From Histidinibacterium aquaticum (GTDB lineage: Bacteria; Pseudomonadota; Alphaproteobacteria; Rhodobacterales; Rhodobacteraceae), in the NCBI RefSeq assembly GCF_008710275.1, contig NZ_VYQE01000001.1:372001-436000 (forward strand): a DNA stretch of 64,000 bases, in the 5' to 3' direction. The notes beneath the pieces were generated by a model that did no database searches, had not been told where the DNA came from, and saw only the letters and a list, made by a program, of their open reading frames with translations. Shown piece by piece: positions 36,256-44,546 of the stretch. Position 1 is the stretch's first letter, and every line of letters begins with the position of its first letter. The position numbers and the translations under genes were made by a program.

Positions 36256-37848
36256 TCAGCCGGGACGGTAGGCGAAGCGCGGGAAGGTCGCCTCGGCCGC
36301 CATGCCGCTCACGTCCATCGCGATCATCCCCACGAAGGCCCCGGTGAACGAGCCGTGTTCGCCGCGGCCGCCCTCGTCGGAGATCACGCTCGCATCGAGC
36401 TCAGGCCCCGCCGCCTGCCAGTCGCCGCCCTGCCGCCAGTGGAACTGCTGGCGCGCATGGTCGACCTCGACATTCAGCTCGACCGGGCCGTCGCCGACCG
36501 GGATGGGCTCGCCCACCATCTCCATCCGCGCATCCGGCCAGTCGCCGGGACAGGAGAAGAGGACGAGCGCGCGTCCGACGTCCGGCTCCTCGGTGAGGAC
36601 GAGGGCGTGGAACTTGTGGCGGTTGTAGTAGGTCGTGAGACCCGCGGCCTGCTGGTAGGTCGTGGGCTCGAAGCGGACCTCGGTCTCGGCGGTATAGGTG
36701 AAGTGCTGCTGCCGGCGTGCGACGAGCGCCTGCTCGAACCAGCTGCCGAAGCTCTCGCGTCCGATCAGCGTCAGCCCCTCGGGCCCGGTCCGGAAGATGC
36801 GGTCGGGCTCCGGCGTGCGGAGCCACTGGAACTCGCCCGGCAGACCGCCCTTGAAGTCGGTCTCGGTCGGAGCGGGCGCGGGCGCCTCCGCATCGGTCGG
36901 CGCGGGCACCTCGACGCGGGGCACCATGCCCCCCTGCTCCAGCCAGAGCCAGTCGTCGCGCCAGACGACCTTCTCCATTCCCGTCTCGCGGCCGAGCGGG
37001 CAGAAGCGGCCCGTGCCGTCGGGCCCCGGCATCGGTCGCCCCATGAGGAAGGTGTGGTAGTGGTCGCCCCAGTGCGTCTCGACGTACTGTCCGTGGCCGG
37101 TCCTCTGGATCGGGCCGTCGCTGCCCGCCGCGCTGATCAGATGCTTGTCCGGGTGGTCCTCGTAGGGTCCACGGATGTCGCGCGACCGCGCCATGGTCAC
37201 GGCATGGTCGTATCCCGTGCCGCCCTCGGCGACGGTCAGGTAGTACCAGCCGTTCCGCTTGAAGATATGCGGCCCCTCGGTCAGTCCCCGGTCGGTGCCG
37301 TCGTAGATTCGGGTCATCTCGCCGGTCAGGCCGGTCTCGGGCGACCACTCCTGCAGCAGGATCCCGTCGAACGAGGCATTGGCAGGGTTGCCGCCGGTGC
37401 CCGGCCCGCGGTGGTTCCACTGCAGCACCATGTAGTACTTGGTGCCGTCCTCGTCGTGGAAGAGCGAGGGGTCGAAGCCGTGGGACGAGACGTACCACGG
37501 GTCGGACCATTCGCCGTCCACGGTCTCGCACCGTGTGATGTAGTTGTGCGCGTCCTTGAAGCTGCCGTCGAGCCGCTTCACGTCTGTATAGACCAGCCAG
37601 AAGGCCTCGCCGTCATGGCTCAGACAGGGGGCCCAGATGCCGCAGCTGTCCGGGTTCCCGCGCATGTCGAGCAGGCCGGGACGGTCGAGCGGCTTGGCGA
37701 CGAGCCGCCAGTTCACCAGGTCCCGCGAATGGTAGATGAGAACGCCCGGAAACCACTCGAAGGTGGATGTGGCGATGTAATAGTCCTCGCCCACGCGACA
37801 GAACGAGGGGTCCGCGTGGAACCCCGACAGCACCGGATTACGGATCAC
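36256..37848 (-). CDS. GH43-family beta-xylosidase/arabinofuranosidase
   Basis: A 530-residue intracellular glycoside hydrolase (no signal peptide). The five-bladed propeller covers about 1-310 with the catalytic aspartates in GFHADPSF (near residue 13) and [10 protein letters not shown] (near 130) and the acid Glu in LTEGPHIF (near 192). A beta-sandwich of the GH43_11 type follows after a Pro/Ala linker. It removes xylose or arabinose from oligosaccharides imported into the cell. The start is a GTG with GGGAGG upstream. No sugar transporter adjoins it. Confidence 0.92.
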   Translation of the reverse strand: MIRNPVLSGFHADPSFCRVGEDYYIATSTFEWFPGVLIYHSRDLVNWRLVAKPLDRPGLLDMRGNPDSCGIWAPCLSHDGEAFWLVYTDVKRLDGSFKDAHNYITRCETVDGEWSDPWYVSSHGFDPSLFHDEDGTKYYMVLQWNHRGPGTGGNPANASFDGILLQEWSPETGLTGEMTRIYDGTDRGLTEGPHIFKRNGWYYLTVAEGGTGYDHAVTMARSRDIRGPYEDHPDKHLISAAGSDGPIQRTGHGQYVETHWGDHYHTFLMGRPMPGPDGTGRFCPLGRETGMEKVVWRDDWLWLEQGGMVPRVEVPAPTDAEAPAPAPTETDFKGGLPGEFQWLRTPEPDRIFRTGPEGLTLIGRESFGSWFEQALVARRQQHFTYTAETEVRFEPTTYQQAAGLTTYYNRHKFHALVLTEEPDVGRALVLFSCPGDWPDARMEMVGEPIPVGDGPVELNVEVDHARQQFHWRQGGDWQAAGPELDASVISDEGGRGEHGSFTGAFVGMIAMDVSGMAAEATFPRFAYRPG

Positions 37849-37942
37849 CGGGCACCTCCCTGAAAAATCTCCCTGCCCGGGTCGCCCCGGGCCTCGCGCG
37901 CAGTGATGCCACGCGGCCGTGGGAATGGGAACCTGTGCCGCC

Positions 37943-39028
37943 TCAGTTCGACCGCTGGTCCTGGGAAAGGAACATGCCGAGGGTCTTGAGCGCGGGGACG
38001 TTGTCGCTCACCACCTTGATGACCAGCAGCACCGGCACCGCCAGGAAAGCGCCCGCGATTCCCCAGAGCCAGACCCAGAGGATGACGGTCACGAAGACGG
38101 CGACGGTGTTGATGGACAGCTGTCGGCCGACGAAGGAGGGCGTCACGATGTTCCCCTCCAGGGCCGTCAGGCAGAAGTACGCGAAGGGACAGAGCAAAGC
38201 CTGCCCCACGCTGTCGAAGCTCACCAGCGCCACCACGCCCACGCCGATCACGCCGGCCGCCGCGCCGAGGAACGGCAGGTAGTTCAGCAGGAAGGCCGCG
38301 ATGCCCCAGAGATGCGGGTTCGGCAGCCCGATGGCCCAGAGCGTGAGCCCGATGGCCACCCCCAGCCCCGCGTTGATGATCGTGATCGCCGCGAGGTAGC
38401 GCGAGATCTGCCGCTCCACCCCCCGCACGATCGTCAGCGACCGCTCCTTGTCCTCGAGCCGGGGCGAGGCCTCGACGATCCGCCGCGGGAAGAACTCCCC
38501 CGAGGCCAGCAGGAACATCGCCAGGACGATGGCGACCGCGAGCGAGGTGCCGGCGCTGGCGAGCGAACCCATCACGTCGGTCAGCAGCCCGCCCTGCTCG
38601 ATCACGACCTCCTGCGCGCCCTCGCTGCCGCCATCGGCGATCTCCTGCACCTGCTCGGTGGCGTCCTGCATCTCGTCCACCGACCGCAGGATATGACGTA
38701 GCTTGAACTGAACCTCCTGCCCCATTTCCGGGGCCCGTTCCATCAGCCGGGTAGCCGGGCCGCTGGCCACGTAGGTCGCCCCGCCCACCAGCGTCGCCAG
38801 CAGCAGGATCAGCCCGACGGCGCTCACGACGTGGGGCACGCCGATCCGGTAGAGGCCGCGTGCGATGGGCCGTAGCGTCAAGGCGAGGAGAATCGCGAGC
38901 ACCAGCGGCAGGAGCAGGGCGCGCGCGAAGTAGAGCGTGCCGCCGGCGGCGATGAGGAACAGCCACCCGACGTATCTGCGGATCGTGCGGAGTTCCTGGA
39001 GGTCGGGAGGGGTCGGGGGTCTGGTCAT
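37943..39028 (-). CDS. AI-2E family transporter (PerM-type)
   Basis: A 361-residue polytopic membrane protein, seven to eight helices, with the family motif GLPNPHLWGIAAFLLNYLPF near 245-264 and the conserved TPSFVGRQLSINTVAVF. Family members export various small molecules or sodium; the AI-2 role is not general. I start at the ATG 39028; the divergent ettA starts at 39138, so about 110 bases hold both promoters. Confidence 0.9.
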   Translation of the reverse strand: MTRPPTPPDLQELRTIRRYVGWLFLIAAGGTLYFARALLLPLVLAILLALTLRPIARGLYRIGVPHVVSAVGLILLLATLVGGATYVASGPATRLMERAPEMGQEVQFKLRHILRSVDEMQDATEQVQEIADGGSEGAQEVVIEQGGLLTDVMGSLASAGTSLAVAIVLAMFLLASGEFFPRRIVEASPRLEDKERSLTIVRGVERQISRYLAAITIINAGLGVAIGLTLWAIGLPNPHLWGIAAFLLNYLPFLGAAAGVIGVGVVALVSFDSVGQALLCPFAYFCLTALEGNIVTPSFVGRQLSINTVAVFVTVILWVWLWGIAGAFLAVPVLLVIKVVSDNVPALKTLGMFLSQDQRSN

Positions 39029-39137
39029 GTCGCCTGACAACCCGGATCCCCCCGCCCGGTTCCCGTCCCCGCACGCGATTGCACGGGACCGCCGCAGCGG
39101 ATACATCCGCCCCGAGATTTCCCGAAGGAGCACCCTC

Positions 39138-40793
39138 ATGGCGAGCTACCAGTACGTCTACCACATGGACGGCGTGTCCAAGACCTATCCGGGCGGCAAG
39201 AAGACCTTCGAGAACATCCGGCTGAGCTTCCTGCCCGGCGTGAAGATCGGCGTCGTCGGCGTCAACGGCTCGGGCAAGTCGACGCTCATGCGCATCATGG
39301 CCGGCCTCGACAAGGACTTCACCGGAGAGGCCTGGGCCGCCGAGGGCGCCAAGGTCGGCTACCTGCCGCAGGAGCCCGAGCTCGACGAGACCCGCACGGT
39401 CCGCGAGAACGTCATGGACGGCGTCGCCGAGAAGCAGGCGAAGATCGAGCGCTTCAACGAGCTCGCGATGAACTACTCGGACGAGACCGCCGAGGAGATG
39501 GCGACCCTGCAGGACGAGATCGACAGCCAGAACCTCTGGGATCTCGATGCGCAGATCGACGTGGCGATGGAGGCCCTGCGCTGCCCGCCCGACGATGCCT
39601 CGGTGGCCGATCTCTCGGGTGGCGAGCGCCGCCGCGTGGCGCTCTGCAAGCTGCTGCTCGAAGCGCCCGACATGCTGCTGCTCGACGAGCCGACGAACCA
39701 CCTCGACGCCGAGACCATCGCCTGGCTGCAGAACCACCTGATCGAGTACAAGGGCACCTGCCTGATCGTCACGCACGACCGTTACTTCCTCGATTCCATC
39801 ACCGGCTGGATCCTCGAGCTCGACCGCGGCCGGGGCATTCCCTACGAGGGCAACTACTCCGCCTGGCTGGAGCAGAAGGCCAAGCGGCTCGAGCAGGAAG
39901 CGCGCGAGGACAAGGCCAAGCAACGCACCCTCTCGCGCGAGCTCGAGTGGATGCGCCAGGGCCAGAAGGCGCGGCAGGCGAAATCCAAGGCCCGGATCTC
40001 GGCCTACGAGGAAATGGCGAGCCAGTCCGAACGCGAGAAGATCGGCAAGGCCCAGATCATCATCCCCAACGGCCAGCGCCTCGGCGGCAAGGTGATCGAG
40101 GTCGAGGGCCTGAAGAAGGCGATGGGCGACAAGCTCCTGATCGAGGACCTGAGCTTCTCCCTGCCCCCGGGTGGCATCGTCGGCGTGATCGGCCCCAACG
40201 GCGCGGGCAAGTCCACGCTCTTCAAGATGCTCACCGGCCAGGAGGTGCCCGACGAGGGCACCATCGACTGGGGCGAGACGGTGGAGCTCTCCTACGTCGA
40301 CCAGTCCCGCGACGCGCTCGACCCCGACAAGACCGTCTGGGAAGAGATTTCCGGCGGCGGCGAAGTGATCCAGCTGGGCGACGCCCAGATGAACTCCCGC
40401 GCCTACTGCGGCGCCTTCAACTTCAAGGGCGGCGACCAGCAGAAGAAGGTCGGCCTGCTCTCCGGCGGCGAGCGCAACCGGGTTCACATGGCCAAGCTGC
40501 TGAAATCGGGCGGCAACGTGCTGCTGCTCGACGAGCCGACCAACGACCTCGACGTGGAGACGCTGCGCGCGCTGGAGGATGCGCTCGTCGATTTCGCCGG
40601 CTGCGCCGTGGTGATCTCCCACGACCGTTTCTTCCTCGACCGCATCTGCACCCACATCCTCGCCTTCGAGGGCGAGGCCCACGTCGAGTGGTTCCAGGGC
40701 AACTTCGAGGACTACGAGGAGGACAAGAAACGCCGCCTCGGCGAGGACGCCCTCGAGCCCAAGCGCGTGAAGTTCAAGAAGTTCGCCCGGTAG
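39138..40793 (+). CDS. ettA: Energy-dependent translational throttle EttA (ABC-F)
   Basis: ABC-F ATPase of 551 residues that binds the ribosomal E site. Two ATPase domains: Walker A VNGSGKST near residue 40 with signature LSGGERRRVAL near 160, and GPNGAGKST near 353 with LSGGERNRVHM near 440. The PtIM linker with GNYSAWLEQKAKRLEQE and the EttA-specific length and QLGDAQMNSRAYCGAFNF segment support EttA over Uup. Preceded by AAGGAG. The TAG stop belongs to a REP-like palindrome. Confidence 0.95.
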   Translation: MASYQYVYHMDGVSKTYPGGKKTFENIRLSFLPGVKIGVVGVNGSGKSTLMRIMAGLDKDFTGEAWAAEGAKVGYLPQEPELDETRTVRENVMDGVAEKQAKIERFNELAMNYSDETAEEMATLQDEIDSQNLWDLDAQIDVAMEALRCPPDDASVADLSGGERRRVALCKLLLEAPDMLLLDEPTNHLDAETIAWLQNHLIEYKGTCLIVTHDRYFLDSITGWILELDRGRGIPYEGNYSAWLEQKAKRLEQEAREDKAKQRTLSRELEWMRQGQKARQAKSKARISAYEEMASQSEREKIGKAQIIIPNGQRLGGKVIEVEGLKKAMGDKLLIEDLSFSLPPGGIVGVIGPNGAGKSTLFKMLTGQEVPDEGTIDWGETVELSYVDQSRDALDPDKTVWEEISGGGEVIQLGDAQMNSRAYCGAFNFKGGDQQKKVGLLSGGERNRVHMAKLLKSGGNVLLLDEPTNDLDVETLRALEDALVDFAGCAVVISHDRFFLDRICTHILAFEGEAHVEWFQGNFEDYEEDKKRRLGEDALEPKRVKFKKFAR

Positions 40794-40853
40794 GTTGGGG
40801 TTCCACACCACCGCGCGGCGAGATCATCGTTGCGCGGTGAGTTGAAAGACCAC
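40790..40853. repeat. REP-like doublet, family 1 (degenerate)
   Basis: An arm starting GTAGGTTGGGGTTCCACACC (40790) and its partial inverse GCGCGGTGAGTTGAAAGACC (40831-40850). It begins at the ettA stop codon, whose TAG it provides. Confidence 0.65.
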
Positions 40854-40860
40854 GGCGCCC

Positions 40861-40937
40861 GTAGGGTGGGGTTCCACCCCACCCACCCCATACCGCCCCA
40901 CGACCATCGAGGCGCGGTGGGTTGAAACCCACCCTAC
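40861..40937. repeat. REP-like doublet (REPIN), family 1
   Basis: Arm GTAGGGTGGGGTTCCACC (40861 on) faces the inverse arm GGTGGGTTGAAACCCACC (40916 on, ending CCTAC at 40937). It can fold as one long imperfect hairpin. The right arm contains the stop codon of the transposase gene. Confidence 0.75.
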
Positions 40938-41500
40938 GCGGCGAACCTTCCCTCCCGGATGTCACGGTGGATCGAGGAGCAGGGCCACTCCTCCGGCCGC
41001 TCCACGAGCCCGTGCTTGACCGGATTCACGAGGCAGTACCGGACATGGTTCCGGTAATCCTCGGCGTTGCGGATGTGATGCTCCCAGAACCGGCGTTGCC
41101 AGATGCCCGTCTCCCGCTTCGATGGGCGTAGGCCGGGCTTCAGCCCGGCATACCGGCCCGATCGCACGACCGGCAGCTCGTCGGGGAGCCGGGCTGAAGC
41201 CCGGCCTACCGTCCCGCCATCGTCGCACCGCGCCCGGACGGCCATCGTGAACCGTGCCTTGATGGCCCCCCAACGCGTCGAGAAGTCGGCGTCGTCGTCG
41301 GGAAGGGTCCAGACCGCGTGCAGATGGTCCGGCAGGACCACCCACCCATCGACACCGAAGGGCCGTTCTGCCCGCGTTTTCCGGACCGCATCACGGAGGA
41401 GGTCGATGTGCTCCGTCAGGAGCGTAGTTCCACGGTGCGCCAGGGTGACAGTGAAGAACACCGTCGCGCCGGGGACCCTCGGACGAATGTAGATCGACAT
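40934..41500 (-). CDS. REP-associated tyrosine transposase (RAYT, Y1 family)
   Basis: A 188-residue single-domain HUH nuclease. The metal-binding HLH is at residues 59-61 ([12 protein letters not shown]), catalytic Tyr155 is in [16 protein letters not shown], and [12 protein letters not shown] at 133-144 is the usual RAYT motif. Residues about 98-128 are an in-frame insertion encoded by a REP doublet. Such proteins are thought to spread REP palindromes; here REPs of one family flank the 3' end and those of another lie within and upstream of the gene. The start is the ATG at 41500. Confidence 0.92.
   Translation of the reverse strand: MSIYIRPRVPGATVFFTVTLAHRGTTLLTEHIDLLRDAVRKTRAERPFGVDGWVVLPDHLHAVWTLPDDDADFSTRWGAIKARFTMAVRARCDDGGTVGRASARLPDELPVVRSGRYAGLKPGLRPSKRETGIWQRRFWEHHIRNAEDYRNHVRYCLVNPVKHGLVERPEEWPCSSIHRDIREGRFAA
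41128..41209. repeat. REP doublet, family 2, inside the RAYT gene
   Basis: Left arm GTAGGCCGGGCTTCAGCCCG (41128 on) and right arm GCCGGGCTGAAGCCCGGCCT (41188 on, to 41209) in inverse orientation. Each arm is itself a palindrome. The insert keeps the frame. Confidence 0.88.
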
Positions 41501-41553
41501 CGGACCACAATGGACCGAGACCGTTGAGGAACCCCTACCGGCCATGCCGCTCC

Positions 41554-41575
41554 GTAGGCCGGGCTTCAGCCCGGC
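41554..41575. repeat. REP element, family 2, upstream of RAYT
   Basis: GTAGGCCGGGCTTCAGCCCG, then GC: identical over 22 bases to the arm at 41128, located 54 bases upstream of the transposase start. Confidence 0.85.
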
Positions 41576-41760
41576 ACGCCTCCCCACCTCACACCGAATT
41601 TCCTTGCGCCGACTCGCCACACCTGTCACACGCCCCTTGCGACCGATCTTCTATTCGACCCTTCTGTTTTGCTCCACGGCTCACAGTCCTCGAACCAGAC
41701 GTGACCGAGCCGGGCTGCCGCAATCTCGCGGGCAGCGAAAGACAGTAAGGATACCCACGA

Positions 41761-41966
41761 TGGCCACTGGCACCGTGAAATGGTTCAACGCCACCAAAGG
41801 CTTCGGCTTCATCGCGCCCGACACGGGCGGCAAGGACGTCTTCGTCCACATCTCCGCCGTCGAGCGTGCCGGCCTGACCGGCCTCAAGGATGACCAGAAG
41901 GTCTCCTACGACGTGGAAGCCGGCCGTGACGGCCGCGAAAGCGCCGCGAACCTCGAGCTGGCCTGA
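41761..41966 (+). CDS. Cold-shock protein, CspA family
   Basis: A 68-residue single OB-fold protein with RNP1 (KGFGFIAP) and RNP2 (VFVHIS) motifs; it binds single-stranded RNA. Start ATG at 41761 after TAAGGA. A 260-base region upstream could hold a long structured leader, and a strong terminator follows. Confidence 0.95.
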
Positions 41967-42011
41967 GCCGCTCCGGCCGCGGCGCCGAGCGCGCCCGCGG
42001 CCCTCGCATGC

Positions 42012-42045
42012 AAGGGTTAACGCCAGAGCGCGTTAACCCTTTTTT
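42012..42045 (+). terminator. Rho-independent terminator of first csp gene
   Basis: Stem AAGGGTTAACG / CGTTAACCCTT around a short loop, followed by a run of T. Confidence 0.9.
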
Positions 42046-42070
42046 CGTTCCAGACCAGCAGCTTGCCGCC

Positions 42071-42086
42071 TGTCCAAACTTGGACA
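42071..42086. promoter_or_regulatory. Palindrome TGTCCAAACTTGGACA
   Basis: Near-perfect 16-base palindrome, one base different from that at 50850-50865. It lies between the csp terminator and the 3' end of the YdeI-family gene. Likely a protein-binding site; the factor is unknown. Confidence 0.5.
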
Positions 42087-42093
42087 CCCGACG

Positions 42094-42684
42094 CTAGCGC
42101 TCGTTCCAGCCCTTCCCAGACAGCACCTTCTCCCGCGCCTTCTCGACACGAGAGGCCCGGGTCTCCGCCTTCTTGGCGCCGCCGAAATGCAGGCACCAGG
42201 AGCGCTGCCGGCCCGGGGTGAGCCCGTCGAAAGCCTCGCGATACTCCGGATCGTCGTCGAGACGGTCGATCAGCTCGTCCGGCCGGTCGATCTCCCGGGT
42301 CGCCTCGAAATCGACCTTGCGCCCCGACTTCACGAGCTCGATCGCCTCCAGCAGGTAGCTCCTCAGCGTCTCCTCCCTCTCCGCCACCTCTTCGACGCTC
42401 GAGAAGCGCATGAAGCGCGCCGCCCGGGTGTTCTCGCCAGGCGCGAAGAGCAGCCCCTCCGGATCCTTCATCAGCGCGCCACGGGGGAAGCTCAGCGTCG
42501 CGCCGGGCTTGTAGGAGCTGAGGATGCAGATGTTGGAGTCGTCATAGGTGTAGCAGGGCTGGCGCCACTTGAAGGTCTCGTGCACCGGCGTCGCGAGAAC
42601 GATCTCGCGCAGGGCCTCCATCTCGGCCCGCCACTGCGTGGCCTTCTGCATGTAGACGTCGATGCGACGGGCGCGGTTGGTCAT
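42094..42684 (-). CDS. YdeI/OmpD-associated family protein
   Basis: A 196-residue DUF1801/YdeI-type protein. The N-terminal domain has WRAEMEALREIVLATPVHETFKW and the sheet CYTYDDSNICIL; the C-terminal helix-rich part has FDGLTPGRQRSWCLHFGGAKKAETRASRVEKAR, the typical OmdA-like tail. Function unknown. Monocistronic. Confidence 0.88.
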   Translation of the reverse strand: MTNRARRIDVYMQKATQWRAEMEALREIVLATPVHETFKWRQPCYTYDDSNICILSSYKPGATLSFPRGALMKDPEGLLFAPGENTRAARFMRFSSVEEVAEREETLRSYLLEAIELVKSGRKVDFEATREIDRPDELIDRLDDDPEYREAFDGLTPGRQRSWCLHFGGAKKAETRASRVEKAREKVLSGKGWNER

Positions 42685-42734
42685 GGGCCCTCCCCTGCCC
42701 CGCAGTCTACCGCCTGCCCTGCGGTCAAGGAACG

Positions 42735-42763
42735 AAAAAGGGGCGCGCCTTCCGGCACGCCCC
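42735..42763 (-). terminator. Rho-independent terminator (minus strand)
   Basis: GGGGCGTGCCGGAAGGCGCG then CCCC and a T run on the minus strand, 24 bases after the small gene ending at 42787. Confidence 0.8.
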
Positions 42764-42786
42764 TGATCTCGTCTAGCCGTCCGGCC

Positions 42787-42963
42787 TCAAAGCCGGCGGA
42801 GCAGCTTGCGCCCCTCGCGGACCGCGGAATGGGCGGCGGTCGCCTTGGGCGAAACCCGCTGCCCGTAGCCAGGACGATAACGCCCGGGGCGGTGATGCGC
42901 CGAATGGGACTGCGACGCCGCGTAGCTTCGTGCGGCCTTCTTGGCGAAGTTCATGAAGGACAT
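42787..42963 (-). CDS. Small basic hypothetical protein
   Basis: A 58-residue protein rich in Arg, His and Ser (FMNFAKKAARSYAASQSHSA). Support comes from an AGGAGG ribosome-binding site 6 bases before the ATG at 42963 and a terminator right after it. No family recognised. pI must be high; it may bind nucleic acid or membrane, but this is a guess. Confidence 0.6.
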   Translation of the reverse strand: MSFMNFAKKAARSYAASQSHSAHHRPGRYRPGYGQRVSPKATAAHSAVREGRKLLRRL

Positions 42964-43078
42964 GGGACCCTCCTTGGTCATGCGTTGCGGCCCCAACCGA
43001 GGGACAGGACCCCGGTTCCCCTCGGAACCTGCCGGGATCGCGTCCGTTGGGCCGTCGGATCAAACGCGAGGAGTTCAC

Positions 43079-43183
43079 ATGTCCCGGAAGGACGCGCCCG
43101 ACCCGACCCGCTACTATCGCCCCGAGCTGCCGGGCCCGAAGAAGCCGGTTCGCCATACGTTCCGGGACTTCGCCCTGATCTGA
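43079..43183 (+). CDS. Very small hypothetical protein
   Basis: A 34-residue frame (SRKDAPDPTRYYRPELPGPK, then HTFRDFALI) with GAGGAG 5 bases before the ATG at 43079. The sequence is Pro-rich and shows no repeats. It lies between the divergent 58-residue protein and the second csp gene. Real coding is plausible but unproven. Confidence 0.45.
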   Translation: MSRKDAPDPTRYYRPELPGPKKPVRHTFRDFALI

Positions 43184-43401
43184 ACGCGGCTTTCCGCTCA
43201 CCAGCGCGGAAATCTCGGCAGGCGAGACGCCTGATCGTTCATCCATCTTGCTCCGACTCAGCGTGATCCTTATTTGGGTCATTGCGACGTTATCTTGGCC
43301 TGCCACTGTCTCCTCTCGAAGGTCGCAGCCAGTTGCCAGCGACTGACGAGCCTACCCGCTGCACTCCCGCGAGCGGTACGAAACGACTAGGAGACACGGA
43401 A

Positions 43402-43608
43402 ATGGCCACCGGCACCGTGAAATGGTTCAACACCACCAAAGGCTACGGCTTCATCGCCCCCGACGGCGGATCTAAGGACGTTTTCGTCCACATCACCGCC
43501 GTCGAGCGGTCGGGCCTGACCGGCCTGAAGGACAACCAGAAGGTGACCTTCGACATCGAGGACGGCCGCGACGGCCGGCAGAGCGCGACGAACCTGCAGC
43601 TCGCCTGA
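43402..43608 (+). CDS. Cold-shock protein, CspA family (second copy)
   Basis: A 68-residue OB-fold protein close to the copy at 41761, with KGYGFIAP and VFVHIT. AGGAG precedes the ATG at 43402. About 218 bases upstream lack other genes, allowing a long cold-shock leader. Terminator at 43633. The two csp genes probably arose by local duplication. Confidence 0.95.
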   Translation: MATGTVKWFNTTKGYGFIAPDGGSKDVFVHITAVERSGLTGLKDNQKVTFDIEDGRDGRQSATNLQLA

Positions 43609-43632
43609 TCCTCGACACATCCTCACATGAAA

Positions 43633-43663
43633 CGGGCGGTGCCGACGGCACCGCCCGTTTTTC
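43633..43663 (+). terminator. Rho-independent terminator of second csp gene
   Basis: Stem ACGGGCGGTGCC / GGCACCGCCCGT with a short loop and T run. Confidence 0.9.
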
Positions 43664-43692
43664 GTTTCCGGTCATGCCGGTCCGGTGCGCGA

Positions 43693-43896
43693 TCAATCGT
43701 CGAGCACGAAGGTGACCTTCAGCGCGACGCGATACACGGCGATGGAGCCGTTCTCGACCACGACCTTCTGCTCGTTGACCCAGGCGCTCTGAACGTTCTT
43801 GAGCGTCTTGCTGGCGCGATCGATCCCCTGCTTGACGGCGTCGTCGAAGCTGGACGGGGACTCGGCGATGATTTCGGTAACCTTGGCTACGGACAT
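43693..43896 (-). CDS. Dodecin-family flavin-binding protein
   Basis: A 67-residue dodecin, forming a hollow dodecamer that stores flavins. Typical features are VAKVTEIIAESPSSFDDAV, ASKTLKNVQSAWVNEQKVVV with the stacking Trp near residue 39, and the C-terminal YRVALKVTFVLD strand. A strong AAGGAGG precedes the ATG. Confidence 0.95.
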   Translation of the reverse strand: MSVAKVTEIIAESPSSFDDAVKQGIDRASKTLKNVQSAWVNEQKVVVENGSIAVYRVALKVTFVLDD

Positions 43897-43936
43897 TGGA
43901 GCCTCCTTCCGTTGTCTGGAGATCCAACGAGTGCGC

Positions 43937-44545
43937 TCAGGGCCCGTTCCAATCCACGCCCACCGCCTCGGCGACTGTCAGCCGACCGTCCGGCCAAGGG
44001 CGCATGAGCTCTGCCGCCTCCGCCTCGGTGCCTGTCAGCCAGGTCTCGATAGTCTCCGGCTCCAGGATGACCGCCATCCGGTGATGGATCGGCCGGACGT
44101 CCGCGTTCGGCTCGCAGGTGACGGTGGCGACTTGGGCCACCTCCTGCCCGCCGGGGGCGCGCCAGGTGTCGCAGATCGCTGCTAAGGCCATGAGACCGCC
44201 ATCTCTGGGCCGGATCTCCCAGGCCGTCTTGCGGCGGGCCGCCCCGGTCCACTCGTACCAGCCCTCGACCGGCACGACCGCGCGGCCGACACCCTCGTAG
44301 GCCGACTTGTCGAAGACGGTCTCGGAGCGCGCATTGATCAGCGTCTCCATCACCGGGCGGCCGCGCGCGTTCTTGCGGCCGACCGGGATGATGCCCCAGC
44401 GCATGGGTCCCGCCCCGTTGGCGCTCCGCGCGATGATCTGCTGACCCGGTGCGATATTGCGGCGGGGCGGATCCTCCGGCACCTCCGCGCCGATGAAAGC
44501 CGAGACCTCCCCGGCCGGGCGGGTCAGGAAGAACCGCCCCGGCAT
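43937..44545 (-). CDS. SRAP (YedK/HMCES) family protein lacking Cys2
   Basis: A 202-residue SRAP-domain protein. The family crosslinks abasic sites in single-stranded DNA through Cys2 exposed after Met removal. Conserved here are Asn71, Arg73 and Glu75 (NARSET), Glu94 (VPVEGWYEW), and His154-His155 (RPIHHRMAVIL). But residue 2 is Pro (MPGRFF; codon CCG) instead of Cys. No other start would supply an N-terminal Cys. Either this branch uses another nucleophile (the Pro secondary amine is one idea) or has lost crosslinking. It is downstream of the arylesterase gene by 1 base, same strand. Confidence 0.92.
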   Translation of the reverse strand: MPGRFFLTRPAGEVSAFIGAEVPEDPPRRNIAPGQQIIARSANGAGPMRWGIIPVGRKNARGRPVMETLINARSETVFDKSAYEGVGRAVVPVEGWYEWTGAARRKTAWEIRPRDGGLMALAAICDTWRAPGGQEVAQVATVTCEPNADVRPIHHRMAVILEPETIETWLTGTEAEAAELMRPWPDGRLTVAEAVGVDWNGP

Positions 44546-44546
44546 C

